From: Pedobacter quisquiliarum
Lineage (GTDB): Bacteria; Bacteroidota; Bacteroidia; Sphingobacteriales; Sphingobacteriaceae
Assembly (NCBI RefSeq): GCF_014642175.1
Contig: NZ_BMIL01000011.1
Location: 1 to 64,000, forward strand
Direction: 5' to 3'
Length of the DNA: 64,000 nucleotides
Shown here: one piece after another, positions 43,867 through 52,462 of the stretch
Position numbering within the stretch: the stretch's first letter is position 1
How the letters are laid out: the number at the start of each line of letters is the position of its first letter
Position numbers and translations under genes: made by a program
Notes under the pieces: generated by a model
The model's input: only the letters and a program-made list of their open reading frames with translations
What the model was told of the DNA's origin: nothing
The model's database searches: none

Positions 43867-43909
43867 CAAAAAGGCCTGATTACCTCCGTGTCTGGAGGCA
43901 ATCAGGCCT
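43867..43909 (-). terminator. Rho-independent terminator of the GMC dehydrogenase operon
   Basis: A 16-bp stem with one mismatch (43872-43887 with 43894-43909, arm AGGCCTGATT) is followed on the minus strand by TTTTTG. Confidence 0.85.
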
Positions 43910-43923
43910 GTAAAGCTTAAGAA

Positions 43924-45639
43924 CTAGATCTCGTACTTGTTGATCGATTTCACCGCATAATCTACCGCTCTTGCCGTTAGCGCCATATAGGTCAACGATG
44001 GATTCTGGGTAGAAGTCGATGTCATACACGCCCCATCCGTCACAAAAACGTTCTTACAGGCATGAACCTGATTCCACTTATTCAGAATAGAGGTTTTTGG
44101 ATCGTGACCCATCCTTGCGCCACCCATTTCATGGATGTCCAGACCTGGCGCCTGTGAAGAATCATTGACTTTAATGTTTTTAAATCCTGCTTCGGTAAAC
44201 ATCTCAGAAAGCTGTTCAATGTAGTCCTTCTTCATTAAACGGTCGTTTTCATCGTAGTCTACCGAGATGTTCAATAGCGGAACACCCCAGGCATCCTTTT
44301 TATCTTTGCTCAGGTTAACGAAATTCTCCGCCTTAGGAATGGTTTCTCCCATCATGTGCGAACCCACCTGCCATGGGCCCAGTGGTGTTTTCACCAGATT
44401 ATCCTTTAGCGCAGCGCCAACACCGCTGGAATCGCGGTTTACAGAACGTCTTGCGCTGAAACCAGCTGCATAACCCCGCTTGAAGTCGGTCTCCTGTTTG
44501 TGCAGGTTACGGAACCTTGGCAGGTATCCCCCACCTGCAGGATTGCGGCCATCGGTGGACCACTGCAACAAGCCATCGTACTCTGCACTGATTCTCGCAC
44601 TGTAGTTATGGAAAGCGACGAACTTACCCAACTGGCCATTGTCGTTACCCAAGCCATTAGGGAACCTGTCGGACTTAGAATTGAGCAGGATCAGGTTCGT
44701 GTTCAACGCCGCAGCATTTACGAAAATGATTTTCGCATAAAACTCCATTTCCTGCTTGCTGTTCGCATCAATAACACGCACGCCGGTTGCCTTGCCTTTT
44801 TTATCATCGTATATGATGGATTCTACGACCGAATTTGGTCGCATGGTCAAATTGCCAGTCTTCGCAGCCCATGGCAAGGTAGATGCATTACTACTGAAAT
44901 AGCCCCCAAAAGGACAGCCACGCTGACAGAGCGTTCTGTTCTGGCATTTTGCCCTGCCCTGATCCAGGTGGATCTGATTGGGTTTAGACAAGTGCGCACA
45001 ACGTGCGCTGATCACGTGCCTGTTCGGGTATTTTTTATTTAATACACCTTTGAAGTGATCTTCTACGGCATTGAGTGGAAACCCTGGAAGGAACTCCCCA
45101 TCAGGCAGCTCCTGCAAGCCATCTTTATTACCTGCAATCCCTGCAAATCGCTCTGCATAGCTATACCAGGGCGCAATGTCCGCGTAGCGGATCGGCCAAT
45201 CCACAGCGAAGCCGTCCCGCGCAGGGCCTTCAAAATCCAGGTCACTCCAGCGCTGCGTTTGCCTTGCCCATAGCAGCGACTTCCCGCCCACCTGATAACC
45301 ACGGATCCAGTCGAACGGCTTTTCCTGCTGGTAAGGGTGTTCATTGTCTTTCACAACAAAATGTGCTGCATCTTCCCTGAAAATATAACACCTGCTGGCG
45401 ATTGGATTTTCCTGCTGAACCGCCAATGGCATTTGACCACGATGATCAAATTCATAGGGATACATGTTTGTAGTGGGGTAATCTTTGATGTGTTGCACAT
45501 CGCGGCCTCTTTCGAGCACCAGGGTCTTAAAACCCTTTTCTGTAAATTCCTTGGCAGCCCAGCCACCACTAATTCCAGAGCCAATAACAATCACATCGTA
45601 GGTGTTTGTCTTTTGGCTATCTATATTGATATTCGACAT
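43924..45639 (-). CDS. GMC-family FAD-dependent sugar/alcohol oxidoreductase, large subunit
   Basis: This 571-residue protein has the FAD-binding Rossmann motif VIGSGISGGWAAKEF (residues about 16-30) and RGYQVGGKSLLWARQ. The C-terminal active-site block HEMGGARMGHDP and TDGACMTSTSTQNPSLTYMAL is also present. Such proteins pair with gluconate-2-dehydrogenase subunit 3-like small subunits, encoded here 14 bp upstream, as in gluconate dehydrogenase or LacA/LacC-type glycoside 3-dehydrogenases. No cytochrome subunit is adjacent, so the electron acceptor is unknown. No signal peptide of its own is visible; export may rely on the small subunit. Confidence 0.91.
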   Translation of the reverse strand: MSNINIDSQKTNTYDVIVIGSGISGGWAAKEFTEKGFKTLVLERGRDVQHIKDYPTTNMYPYEFDHRGQMPLAVQQENPIASRCYIFREDAAHFVVKDNEHPYQQEKPFDWIRGYQVGGKSLLWARQTQRWSDLDFEGPARDGFAVDWPIRYADIAPWYSYAERFAGIAGNKDGLQELPDGEFLPGFPLNAVEDHFKGVLNKKYPNRHVISARCAHLSKPNQIHLDQGRAKCQNRTLCQRGCPFGGYFSSNASTLPWAAKTGNLTMRPNSVVESIIYDDKKGKATGVRVIDANSKQEMEFYAKIIFVNAAALNTNLILLNSKSDRFPNGLGNDNGQLGKFVAFHNYSARISAEYDGLLQWSTDGRNPAGGGYLPRFRNLHKQETDFKRGYAAGFSARRSVNRDSSGVGAALKDNLVKTPLGPWQVGSHMMGETIPKAENFVNLSKDKKDAWGVPLLNISVDYDENDRLMKKDYIEQLSEMFTEAGFKNIKVNDSSQAPGLDIHEMGGARMGHDPKTSILNKWNQVHACKNVFVTDGACMTSTSTQNPSLTYMALTARAVDYAVKSINKYEI

Positions 45640-45653
45640 TGTTCTTTAAAAAA

Positions 45654-46184
45654 TTAAGCAGATTTAACAGCATAGTACGGGTTCCAACGGCCTGGCACGA
45701 GTTCCCATACAACTAGGTTGGTCATCACGTATTTAGAGCTCAGATATCCTTCAATGGTTTTCGACTTTATGATGTCGTAAAACTTCTTGATCGCAGGTTC
45801 CGCCTGTTCATCTTTCTCGATGGCCAGGAGTAGCTGTTCGCGTTCCGGCACGGTTAACTTCTGAAAGCTTCTGGAAAACTGTGCTTCCGAACGGTCCTGT
45901 AAAGCGTCAAGGCCTTTGAAGAATAGCTCCTGATCTTCTTTCGCATAGCAATCGTCCAGCATCTTTATCGCAAACAGGTGCAGATTCAGGCTTTTCGCGC
46001 CAGGCGTCTTCGTTTCGGGAATGATGGTTTCTGAAATGTCTGCCAATAAGTGTTCCTGATCGAGGCTGACGTCTATGGTTTGAAGTGCTATTGAGGATTT
46101 TCCGGTATCCCTTAAACAGGATGGAAGTAGTGCCATACCACCCGCGAGGAATAATATTTGTTTGATCGCTAAGCGTCTCTCCAT
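45654..46184 (-). CDS. Gluconate 2-dehydrogenase subunit 3-family protein
   Basis: This 176-residue protein is the small subunit of a GMC dehydrogenase. Its N-terminus (MERRLAIKQILFLAGG then LLPSC) combines a twin-Arg-like start, a hydrophobic stretch and a possible lipobox at Cys23. It could carry the folded complex out by the Tat system. The mature domain shows the family features ADISETIIPETKTPGAKSLNLH and FYDIIKSKTIEGYLSS, ending GRWNPYYAVKSA. It is the first gene of a two-gene operon with the GMC protein. Confidence 0.9.
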   Translation of the reverse strand: MERRLAIKQILFLAGGMALLPSCLRDTGKSSIALQTIDVSLDQEHLLADISETIIPETKTPGAKSLNLHLFAIKMLDDCYAKEDQELFFKGLDALQDRSEAQFSRSFQKLTVPEREQLLLAIEKDEQAEPAIKKFYDIIKSKTIEGYLSSKYVMTNLVVWELVPGRWNPYYAVKSA

Positions 46185-46249
46185 TTTTATATTTGATTAT
46201 ATCTTCATTATGGCCTGCGGCAATGTGGTTATTGCGAATGCGAAGCCTT

Positions 46250-46270
46250 GCATAACATTTAAAGTTATGC
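46250..46270. promoter_or_regulatory. 21-bp palindrome at the start of the GMC operon transcript
   Basis: GCATAAC-ATTTAAA-GTTATGC has perfect 7-bp arms. It begins 5 bases downstream of the -7 box (minus strand), so it covers the predicted transcription start or forms a hairpin at the 5' end of the mRNA. It may be a repressor site. Confidence 0.5.
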
Positions 46271-46275
46271 ATTTT

Positions 46276-46283
46276 CAAAGATA
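46276..46283 (-). promoter_or_regulatory. -7 box TATCTTTG of the GMC operon
   Basis: This perfect TAnnTTTG match on the minus strand is preceded by a TTG 16 bases upstream. The predicted 5' UTR is about 86 bases. Confidence 0.5.
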
Positions 46284-46331
46284 TGGAAGGGAGCGCGTAC
46301 AATTTCACGCAAAAGCTGGTAGAATTTTAAC

Positions 46332-48215
46332 CTAAACGCCTTCCAAAGGAAGGTTAATGGTCACCTTCGTGCCCGCGGCAGCCTCAATGTTAATCGTACC
46401 ATTTAGCATCCGGACTTTATTCAGCAGAGTGGCAAGTCCGAGCCCAAACTTGCCGGACTGCGCAGGGTTAAACCCTATTCCATTATCCTGGACTAGAATG
46501 GTAAGTGCACGACCTTCCTTTATAATTTCGATGATCGCTTCACTTGCTGCAGCATGACGTACCACATTTACCAGTAGTTCCTGAACCATACGGTAAACAG
46601 AAAGCTCGATGTAACTGTCGAGCCGGTTGGTTAAGCCAACAACGCGACAGGATAGATCAATATCTGGCTGAAACTGTTTACATAGCTCAATAACTGTTTC
46701 CTCCAGTCCAAAATCTTCAAGGATGGCCGGCGTCATCTGGTGAGACAACCTACGGACTTCTTTTATGGCATCTGCCAAAATTTTATCCGCATATTGTTTC
46801 GCACGGTGGAAAGCCTCAGGATCTGCAAGAGCCTTATTCGCGTCCACCGGCTTGAGGTTGATCTTCACCGCATATAACAACTGTCCGATGCCGTTACGCA
46901 AATCCTCCGCGATCCGCCGCCGCTCTTCTTCCTGCGTCCGTAAGCTTGCTTTAAACACCTCGAGCTTCTGATTCTCCTGAATGTCCCGGATTCTCGCTTC
47001 TGCTTCCCGCTGCGCGGTGATATCCAGGTTTGTGGCAACCAGGCTTCCATCCATCTTCACAAATGTGCAGGAGAACCAACGGTTAAAACCTTCAAACGGA
47101 TAAAAGTATTCGTGTTGCTCCGGGCGGCCGCTTTCCATCACTTTAATCATGATGTCAAATAAGCCCGCAGGCTTAATGCCCGGAAACTCAGCTGCATAAT
47201 GCTTACCCACAAGGTCCTTACGGCCAGTCTCATTTTCCAGGCCTTTACTAACCAGCACAATGGTAAAGTCTTCAATTTCATTTTGCGCATTACGTATCGG
47301 CCGGAGCAACGATATGCCGATCAACGTAGCATCAAAGATGGATTGAAGCAATGCATTACTCTTCTGCAGTTCTTCGTGTGCTTTGATTAAAGCTTCACTG
47401 GACTTCTTTTGACTTGTAATGTCATGGGACACGCCCAGCAAGGATAATGCTTCGCCCGCCTGGTCTGTGATGACCTTCCCTTTGCTCAATATGTAGCGCA
47501 TTTCTTTGTTGGGAAGATAAATGCGGCGGGTATACTCATATGTTCCATGGTTTCGGATCGCATCTGATATAATCCCGCTGACCACCTCATCATCTCCCCG
47601 ATAAGATATCACCTTTAAGAATGCAGTTGTTGGCTCAAATGCACCTGGCTCATACCCGAGCAGGCGGTACATACCGTCAGAAAAAGTAATGCGTTGGCTC
47701 TGCAGCTCAAGCTGGTAACTCCCTGTAGAACCGGCTTCTTCTACCTTTGAAAGTAGGTCTGCGGCTTCTGTAAGCTTCTTTAAGTCGTTCTTAGCGCGAC
47801 GTTCAAATTCAAACTCTTTTTTTATAAGCCGCGTGATGTCCAGTAGTTTGTGAATGATGTACAACAGTTCACGCTGTTCATTTAAAACTGGTGTTTGGAT
47901 GATCTCGTAATAGCGGTGGCGGATATATTGCGCATCAATGGTGCGGCTTTCGCCAGTCAGCAGCACTTCATCCAATGCTTTGGATACCCTGCGGGACAGG
48001 TCAGGAATACTGGTGTTATAAAGATCAAGGACCAATGCCAAATTACTAAGCTCCGCACTTGATCTCGACAAGCCCATTAATTCCAGGTAGAGATCTGTAG
48101 CTGTAAGTATTTTCTTGTCCACAGACAAGATCAGATATGCCTCCGGAAGCCGCTCAAGTACCTGGAGCAAACTCACGCTCAAAGCACCAGAATTGATGTA
48201 GTTATTTAATTCCAT
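46332..48215 (-). CDS. PAS-domain HisKA_3-type kinase with Arg at the phospho-acceptor site
   Basis: This 627-residue protein has no membrane segment. There are PAS-like regions at about residues 20-130, 160-270 and 290-405. The dimerisation helix follows (EEERRRIAEDLRNGIGQLL, residues 429-447), and the HATPase is at 535-627 with VVRHAAASEA, DNGIGF and FGLGLATL. In HisKA_3 kinases the DLH of this helix carries the phosphorylated His. Here the codon at 46898-46896 is CGT, giving Arg440; a His codon is one transition away. It therefore cannot autophosphorylate in the usual way unless the assembly is wrong. No response regulator is linked. Confidence 0.88.
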   Translation of the reverse strand: MELNNYINSGALSVSLLQVLERLPEAYLILSVDKKILTATDLYLELMGLSRSSAELSNLALVLDLYNTSIPDLSRRVSKALDEVLLTGESRTIDAQYIRHRYYEIIQTPVLNEQRELLYIIHKLLDITRLIKKEFEFERRAKNDLKKLTEAADLLSKVEEAGSTGSYQLELQSQRITFSDGMYRLLGYEPGAFEPTTAFLKVISYRGDDEVVSGIISDAIRNHGTYEYTRRIYLPNKEMRYILSKGKVITDQAGEALSLLGVSHDITSQKKSSEALIKAHEELQKSNALLQSIFDATLIGISLLRPIRNAQNEIEDFTIVLVSKGLENETGRKDLVGKHYAAEFPGIKPAGLFDIMIKVMESGRPEQHEYFYPFEGFNRWFSCTFVKMDGSLVATNLDITAQREAEARIRDIQENQKLEVFKASLRTQEEERRRIAEDLRNGIGQLLYAVKINLKPVDANKALADPEAFHRAKQYADKILADAIKEVRRLSHQMTPAILEDFGLEETVIELCKQFQPDIDLSCRVVGLTNRLDSYIELSVYRMVQELLVNVVRHAAASEAIIEIIKEGRALTILVQDNGIGFNPAQSGKFGLGLATLLNKVRMLNGTINIEAAAGTKVTINLPLEGV

Positions 48216-48262
48216 GTCAATAACATCCCCAGATGGTAAACAGTGTTAAATCAGGTCTTAAA

Positions 48263-48270
48263 CAAAAATA
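48263..48270 (-). promoter_or_regulatory. -7 box TATTTTTG of the PAS kinase
   Basis: This TAnnTTTG match on the minus strand is preceded by TTTTTG 24 bases upstream, which is longer than the preferred spacing. The predicted 5' UTR is about 41 bases. Confidence 0.35.
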
Positions 48271-48355
48271 GCGATAACTTATCTCAGTTCAGCTCAAAAA
48301 CCAGCACGGCTATATACCTGTTTATTTCGTATTTTACCCTCGTTTTTAAGCCTAC

Positions 48356-49603
48356 ATGAATTTTTTCGCAGTCATAACCACCCTCCTTACCATCACTGCT
48401 ATTTTTAGTTACATCAATGCCCGATGGATAAAATTACCCGGTGTTATCGGGGTCATGTTGCTGGCAATAGCCGCGGCCTTAATGACCGTTTTCGCCGGCA
48501 AAGTGCTACCTGATTTCACACGCTTGATCACGGAATTAAGTGCCTCTATTGACTTTTCAAGCACACTGCTCGACATCCTTCTTGGTTTCCTGCTTTTTGC
48601 CAGCGCACTGCATTTTGATGTAAAGAAGCTACGATCGAACCTAAAAGGTGTGCTCGTCATCAGCACTGTGGGGGTACTGCTGTCTACCCTGATCTTCGCT
48701 GCACTACTTTTTTACGCACTCGGCTATGTTGGGCACGACATACCATTCATTTACTGCCTGGTATTCGGCGCCTTGGTCTCCCCTACCGATGCCGTCGCCG
48801 TAGCCGCACTGCTCAAGAATACCCGGATGCCTAGCCGGCTGGAAACCATCATCAACGGCGAGTCGCTGTTTAACGATGGGATCGGCATTGTGCTGTTCAT
48901 TACGTTTGTAGGCTTGGCCGCAGCGCCCGGAAGTCATTTTTCACTTAGTCATACTTCCCTGCTTTTCGCGCAGGAAGTTTTTGGAGGGCTGCTGCTTGGG
49001 CTTGTGCTGGGCGCAATAGCCTACCGCATGATGCGTGCCATCCAGGAGTTTCAAACCATCCTAATGATTTCACTGTCGCTGGTCATGATCATCTCTTTAG
49101 TTGGTAGCATGCTGCACGTGTCCATTCCTTTGGCCGTAGTGGCGGCAGGTCTGTTAATTGGCAGTAAACCATTCAGCGACAACGCGGAATCCAGACTGGA
49201 TGAATACCTGCAAGGGATCTGGGGCTTACTGGATGAGTTGTTAAACACCGTGTTGTTTGTGCTCATTGGATTGCAACTGGTGATGGTTTCCTTTAGCCTG
49301 GATTATTTTGTTGCCGGTGCTTTCGCGATTGTGATCCTGCTTATTGCCAGAATGCTGAGCATTGTACTTCCAATCGCCTTCTTACGTCGTTCGCTGCGTA
49401 TAGAGTACAACAGTGTGGGCATACTTACCTGGGGTGGTTTACGGGGCGGTATCTCTGTGGCGTTAGCGCTGTCACTACCTCCTTCACCCTATCGCGAACT
49501 GATCTTAACAGCAAGTTTCTGTGTTGTGGTGTTTTCTATTTTCGTACAAGGCTTAACGCTGAATAAGGTTGTTGGCCGGTTGCTGCAAGAGAAAAAACAT
49601 TAG
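48356..49603 (+). CDS. Cation:proton antiporter, CPA1/NhaP type
   Basis: This 415-residue inner-membrane protein has about 12 hydrophobic segments. It carries the CPA1 motifs SPTDAVAVAALLKNT and NGESLFNDGIGIVLF, the latter with the Asn-Asp ion-binding pair, and GGLRGGISVALALSLP near the C-terminus. It exchanges Na+, K+ or Li+ for protons for pH and salt homeostasis. It stands alone, divergent from the PAS kinase across 140 bp and convergent with the rhamnosidase. Confidence 0.93.
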   Translation: MNFFAVITTLLTITAIFSYINARWIKLPGVIGVMLLAIAAALMTVFAGKVLPDFTRLITELSASIDFSSTLLDILLGFLLFASALHFDVKKLRSNLKGVLVISTVGVLLSTLIFAALLFYALGYVGHDIPFIYCLVFGALVSPTDAVAVAALLKNTRMPSRLETIINGESLFNDGIGIVLFITFVGLAAAPGSHFSLSHTSLLFAQEVFGGLLLGLVLGAIAYRMMRAIQEFQTILMISLSLVMIISLVGSMLHVSIPLAVVAAGLLIGSKPFSDNAESRLDEYLQGIWGLLDELLNTVLFVLIGLQLVMVSFSLDYFVAGAFAIVILLIARMLSIVLPIAFLRRSLRIEYNSVGILTWGGLRGGISVALALSLPPSPYRELILTASFCVVVFSIFVQGLTLNKVVGRLLQEKKH

Positions 49604-49623
49604 TTTACTAATCCTAGCATTTG

Positions 49624-52296
49624 CTATTCTATTTCAAACTGGTAGGTTCCGGCATCCAGGTGTAGTATGTCCTGAACGGTCGACTTTCCCTGATATGCTT
49701 TTTGTCCGGCCTGCAAAGGAAAGTAAACCGTCGCACTTGAATTCGCGGGAATTAAAACCACATAGGTTACCTTTTTCCCCTGTCTCTTCCAGGATGACTT
49801 TATCTTACCTTGCGGGCCTTCATGTTCTGCATCAAAGTGATCCAGACCCTTTACAAAGTTCGGTTTAAGCAACACATGCTTAAAACCAGGGCGTTGCTCA
49901 TCCAGCATAATACCGCCAATACCTTTAAAGAACCAGCCGCCAATTTCGCCAAACATCATGTGGTTCAAGGAAATATCGCGTTCCGCCTGGATGTTCCAGT
50001 TTTCATACAAGGTCGTTGCGCCATTAACAATCCACCAACCCCATGAAGGATAGGTATCCTGCACCGCAAGATCATAGGCCGTCTGGGCCTGCCCATTTTC
50101 ACTTAAAGCATTTAGGATTGCCTTTGCACCCAGCACCCCAACATCCAGATGATTACCATCCGCCTTTACCCTTTTCGCTAAATTTTCAGCAACCTTAGCT
50201 TCCATACCTTGAGGTACAATATGCCATTGCAAGGCTACACTGAGTTCCGTTTGTAGTCCACTACCATAGATCCCGGTTTGCGCATTGAAATATTTCTTAT
50301 TGATGGCTGCTTTTATTTTTTCTGCCAGCGCGCTGTAATAACGCTGGTCCTCAGGCTTATTGAAATGTAGTGCCGCCTTGCTTAAAATCACCGCATCAAC
50401 ATAATAGTAAACCGAAGAAGTGTATTCTAAAGGTGATTCTGACTTTACCGGCACCCAGTCACCGCGGCCAAAGCTGGTCAGTCCTTCCGGGCTGATGCGT
50501 TCCACATAGTTTACGTATTTCTTGATGCTCTCATAGCTGTCTTCCAGCAATTTGGAGTCTCCATAAAAGAGATACACGTTCCATGGAATGATGGCAATTG
50601 TGCTCGTCCAATCTGTGCCGTTTGCAGTACCGTAACCCCATCCACCTGTCGGGATGATATCCGGCAGCACGCCATTGGGCTGCTGCTCATCACGATGGTC
50701 GGCGAGCCATTTTTCGTAAACAGTGATCCCATCAAAGTTGTACAATCCGCTTTCAATGGCGAAATGTCCATCCCCGGTCCAGCCGTTTTTCTCCCGCTGC
50801 GGACAATCTGTAGGATAGCCATATAAGTTTGACAGGTAAGAGTTGTTCGTTGCTGCCCACAACTTATTCACGAGGGAACTGGAGGCGTTAATCTTCCCTG
50901 CTACCGGCACATCACTATGCATAAAGTAACCGGTGATGCTCGATTTGTCGATTTTAACAGGCTTACTGCTGGTCACCTCTACATACTGGAAACCTTTGTA
51001 ATTGAATTTAGGCTTAAAGGTTTCTATACCTTGTCCTTTGAGGGTGAATAGATCCGTTTGAAAGGGATCTGTATTGTCTTTCGGTCGATAGTAAACGTCG
51101 ATATTCGACAGGTCTACCCTCCCATCAGGCAACAAGCGTTCGCCATGTTTAATGCGCACCACGGTACCTGCCGGACCTTGAACTTTGATTTCCGTAACGC
51201 CGGCGATGTTCCTACCCAAATCAAACACATAGGTGGAATCATTTAACACTTTCAAACTTTGTGCAGGAATGGTTTGTACATCTCGTATCGGATGCATGAG
51301 CTGGCTAACCACCTGTGTGGAGGGTGCAGCCTGCAGACGCACGCCACGCCACTTCTGATCATCAAAGTCGGCCGTATTCCAACCCGGCTGTTCCAACCTT
51401 GCATCGTAATGTTCTGCAGTGTAAATGCTGTTAAAAACCACCGGGCCAGCATCCGTCTTCCAATCGCCATCCGTTTTCACCACCGAAGTGGTACCATCTT
51501 CATAGGTAATCCGCAGATCCAGACAGAAGGTTGGACGGGCGCGCCATGGCGCCGTATCAAAGTTCCATACGGCTAAGGACTGCATATTGTACCAGCCGTT
51601 TCCAAGCAGCACACCCACCGCATTCTTACCTGCTTTAAGCTGGGCGGTCACATCATAACTCACATAAAGGTTCCTGCGATCAAAACGGGTATACATTGGA
51701 TCCAGTCGATGGTTACCGACCTTCTCTCCATTTAAGTATAATTCATATAAGCCAGCCGCCGCAACATAGGCACGTGCAGATTTAATCTTCTTGTTTACGG
51801 GGTTAAATACTTTTCTGAAGTAGGGAGCAGCACGCTGATTGATGTTATGACCGTCGCTGATCCAGGTACCCTGCCAGTTGGCCATGCCCATCATACCCGT
51901 CTCAAAGCTACTTACACTGCTACCGCATGGCTTTCCATCTTTATCCCACACCTCAACAGCCCAGAAGTATTTCGTAAAGGGCTGCAACGCTGCACCCTGG
52001 TACCGAACCAGACTTTCATCTGCATTTACCTTCTTGGTATCCCAGGCATCTCCCTTTCGCTGTACAACAGACAAAGAATCTTTACCTACCAGAAGTCTGT
52101 AAGCCGTTTGCTTTGCACCTTGACGCGCATCGCGAAGCTTCCATGATAATCTCGGATGCATTTCATCAACGCCAATTGGACCTTCTAAATGTTCACATTG
52201 CAAAGCGTATGGCGCTGGAAGCTGGGTTTCGGCTTTCAAACCGGCGGGAATCAGCAACACACACAGGTAGAACAAATTTAAGATGCAAGACTTCAT
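49624..52296 (-). CDS. Glycoside hydrolase family 78 alpha-L-rhamnosidase, secreted
   Basis: This 890-residue protein has a signal peptide (about residue 22, GLKAET). An N-terminal fibronectin-like domain (ALQCEHLEGPIGVDEMHPRLSW), a beta-sandwich region (GLYELYLNGEKVGNHRLDP), and the (alpha/alpha)6 barrel with YPTDCPQREKNGWTGDGHFAIES follow. NHMMFGEIGGWFFKGIGG near residue 800 carries a further conserved acidic residue. It removes terminal alpha-L-rhamnose from plant glycosides or pectin side chains. A sugar-transporter-like MFS gene precedes it on the same strand. Confidence 0.94.
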   Translation of the reverse strand: MKSCILNLFYLCVLLIPAGLKAETQLPAPYALQCEHLEGPIGVDEMHPRLSWKLRDARQGAKQTAYRLLVGKDSLSVVQRKGDAWDTKKVNADESLVRYQGAALQPFTKYFWAVEVWDKDGKPCGSSVSSFETGMMGMANWQGTWISDGHNINQRAAPYFRKVFNPVNKKIKSARAYVAAAGLYELYLNGEKVGNHRLDPMYTRFDRRNLYVSYDVTAQLKAGKNAVGVLLGNGWYNMQSLAVWNFDTAPWRARPTFCLDLRITYEDGTTSVVKTDGDWKTDAGPVVFNSIYTAEHYDARLEQPGWNTADFDDQKWRGVRLQAAPSTQVVSQLMHPIRDVQTIPAQSLKVLNDSTYVFDLGRNIAGVTEIKVQGPAGTVVRIKHGERLLPDGRVDLSNIDVYYRPKDNTDPFQTDLFTLKGQGIETFKPKFNYKGFQYVEVTSSKPVKIDKSSITGYFMHSDVPVAGKINASSSLVNKLWAATNNSYLSNLYGYPTDCPQREKNGWTGDGHFAIESGLYNFDGITVYEKWLADHRDEQQPNGVLPDIIPTGGWGYGTANGTDWTSTIAIIPWNVYLFYGDSKLLEDSYESIKKYVNYVERISPEGLTSFGRGDWVPVKSESPLEYTSSVYYYVDAVILSKAALHFNKPEDQRYYSALAEKIKAAINKKYFNAQTGIYGSGLQTELSVALQWHIVPQGMEAKVAENLAKRVKADGNHLDVGVLGAKAILNALSENGQAQTAYDLAVQDTYPSWGWWIVNGATTLYENWNIQAERDISLNHMMFGEIGGWFFKGIGGIMLDEQRPGFKHVLLKPNFVKGLDHFDAEHEGPQGKIKSSWKRQGKKVTYVVLIPANSSATVYFPLQAGQKAYQGKSTVQDILHLDAGTYQFEIE

Positions 52297-52380
52297 GTTT
52301 AACGTTTAAGGCGTCAATCTACCATGTTTAATCTTAAGTCGCAACCTGTGCTGTCCTGAAAATGGATTCAAGGTCAACAT

Positions 52381-52422
52381 CCGCTGTAACATTTTGATGG
52401 AGATTAATGGCACTTACAGCGG
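52381..52422. repeat. Inverted repeat between the MFS and rhamnosidase genes
   Basis: CCGCTGTAA (52381-52389) and TTACAGCGG (52414-52422) form a 9-bp perfect stem with a 24-base loop. No U-tract follows on either strand, so it is not a clear terminator. Confidence 0.4.
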
Positions 52423-52462
52423 GCTTTAAGTTGAAATGAAGATTTAGTGATTTTGTTAAAAA

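Noticed and set aside
52381..52422. Inverted repeat as terminator of the MFS gene
   Set aside because: No T-run follows on either strand; listed only as an inverted repeat.
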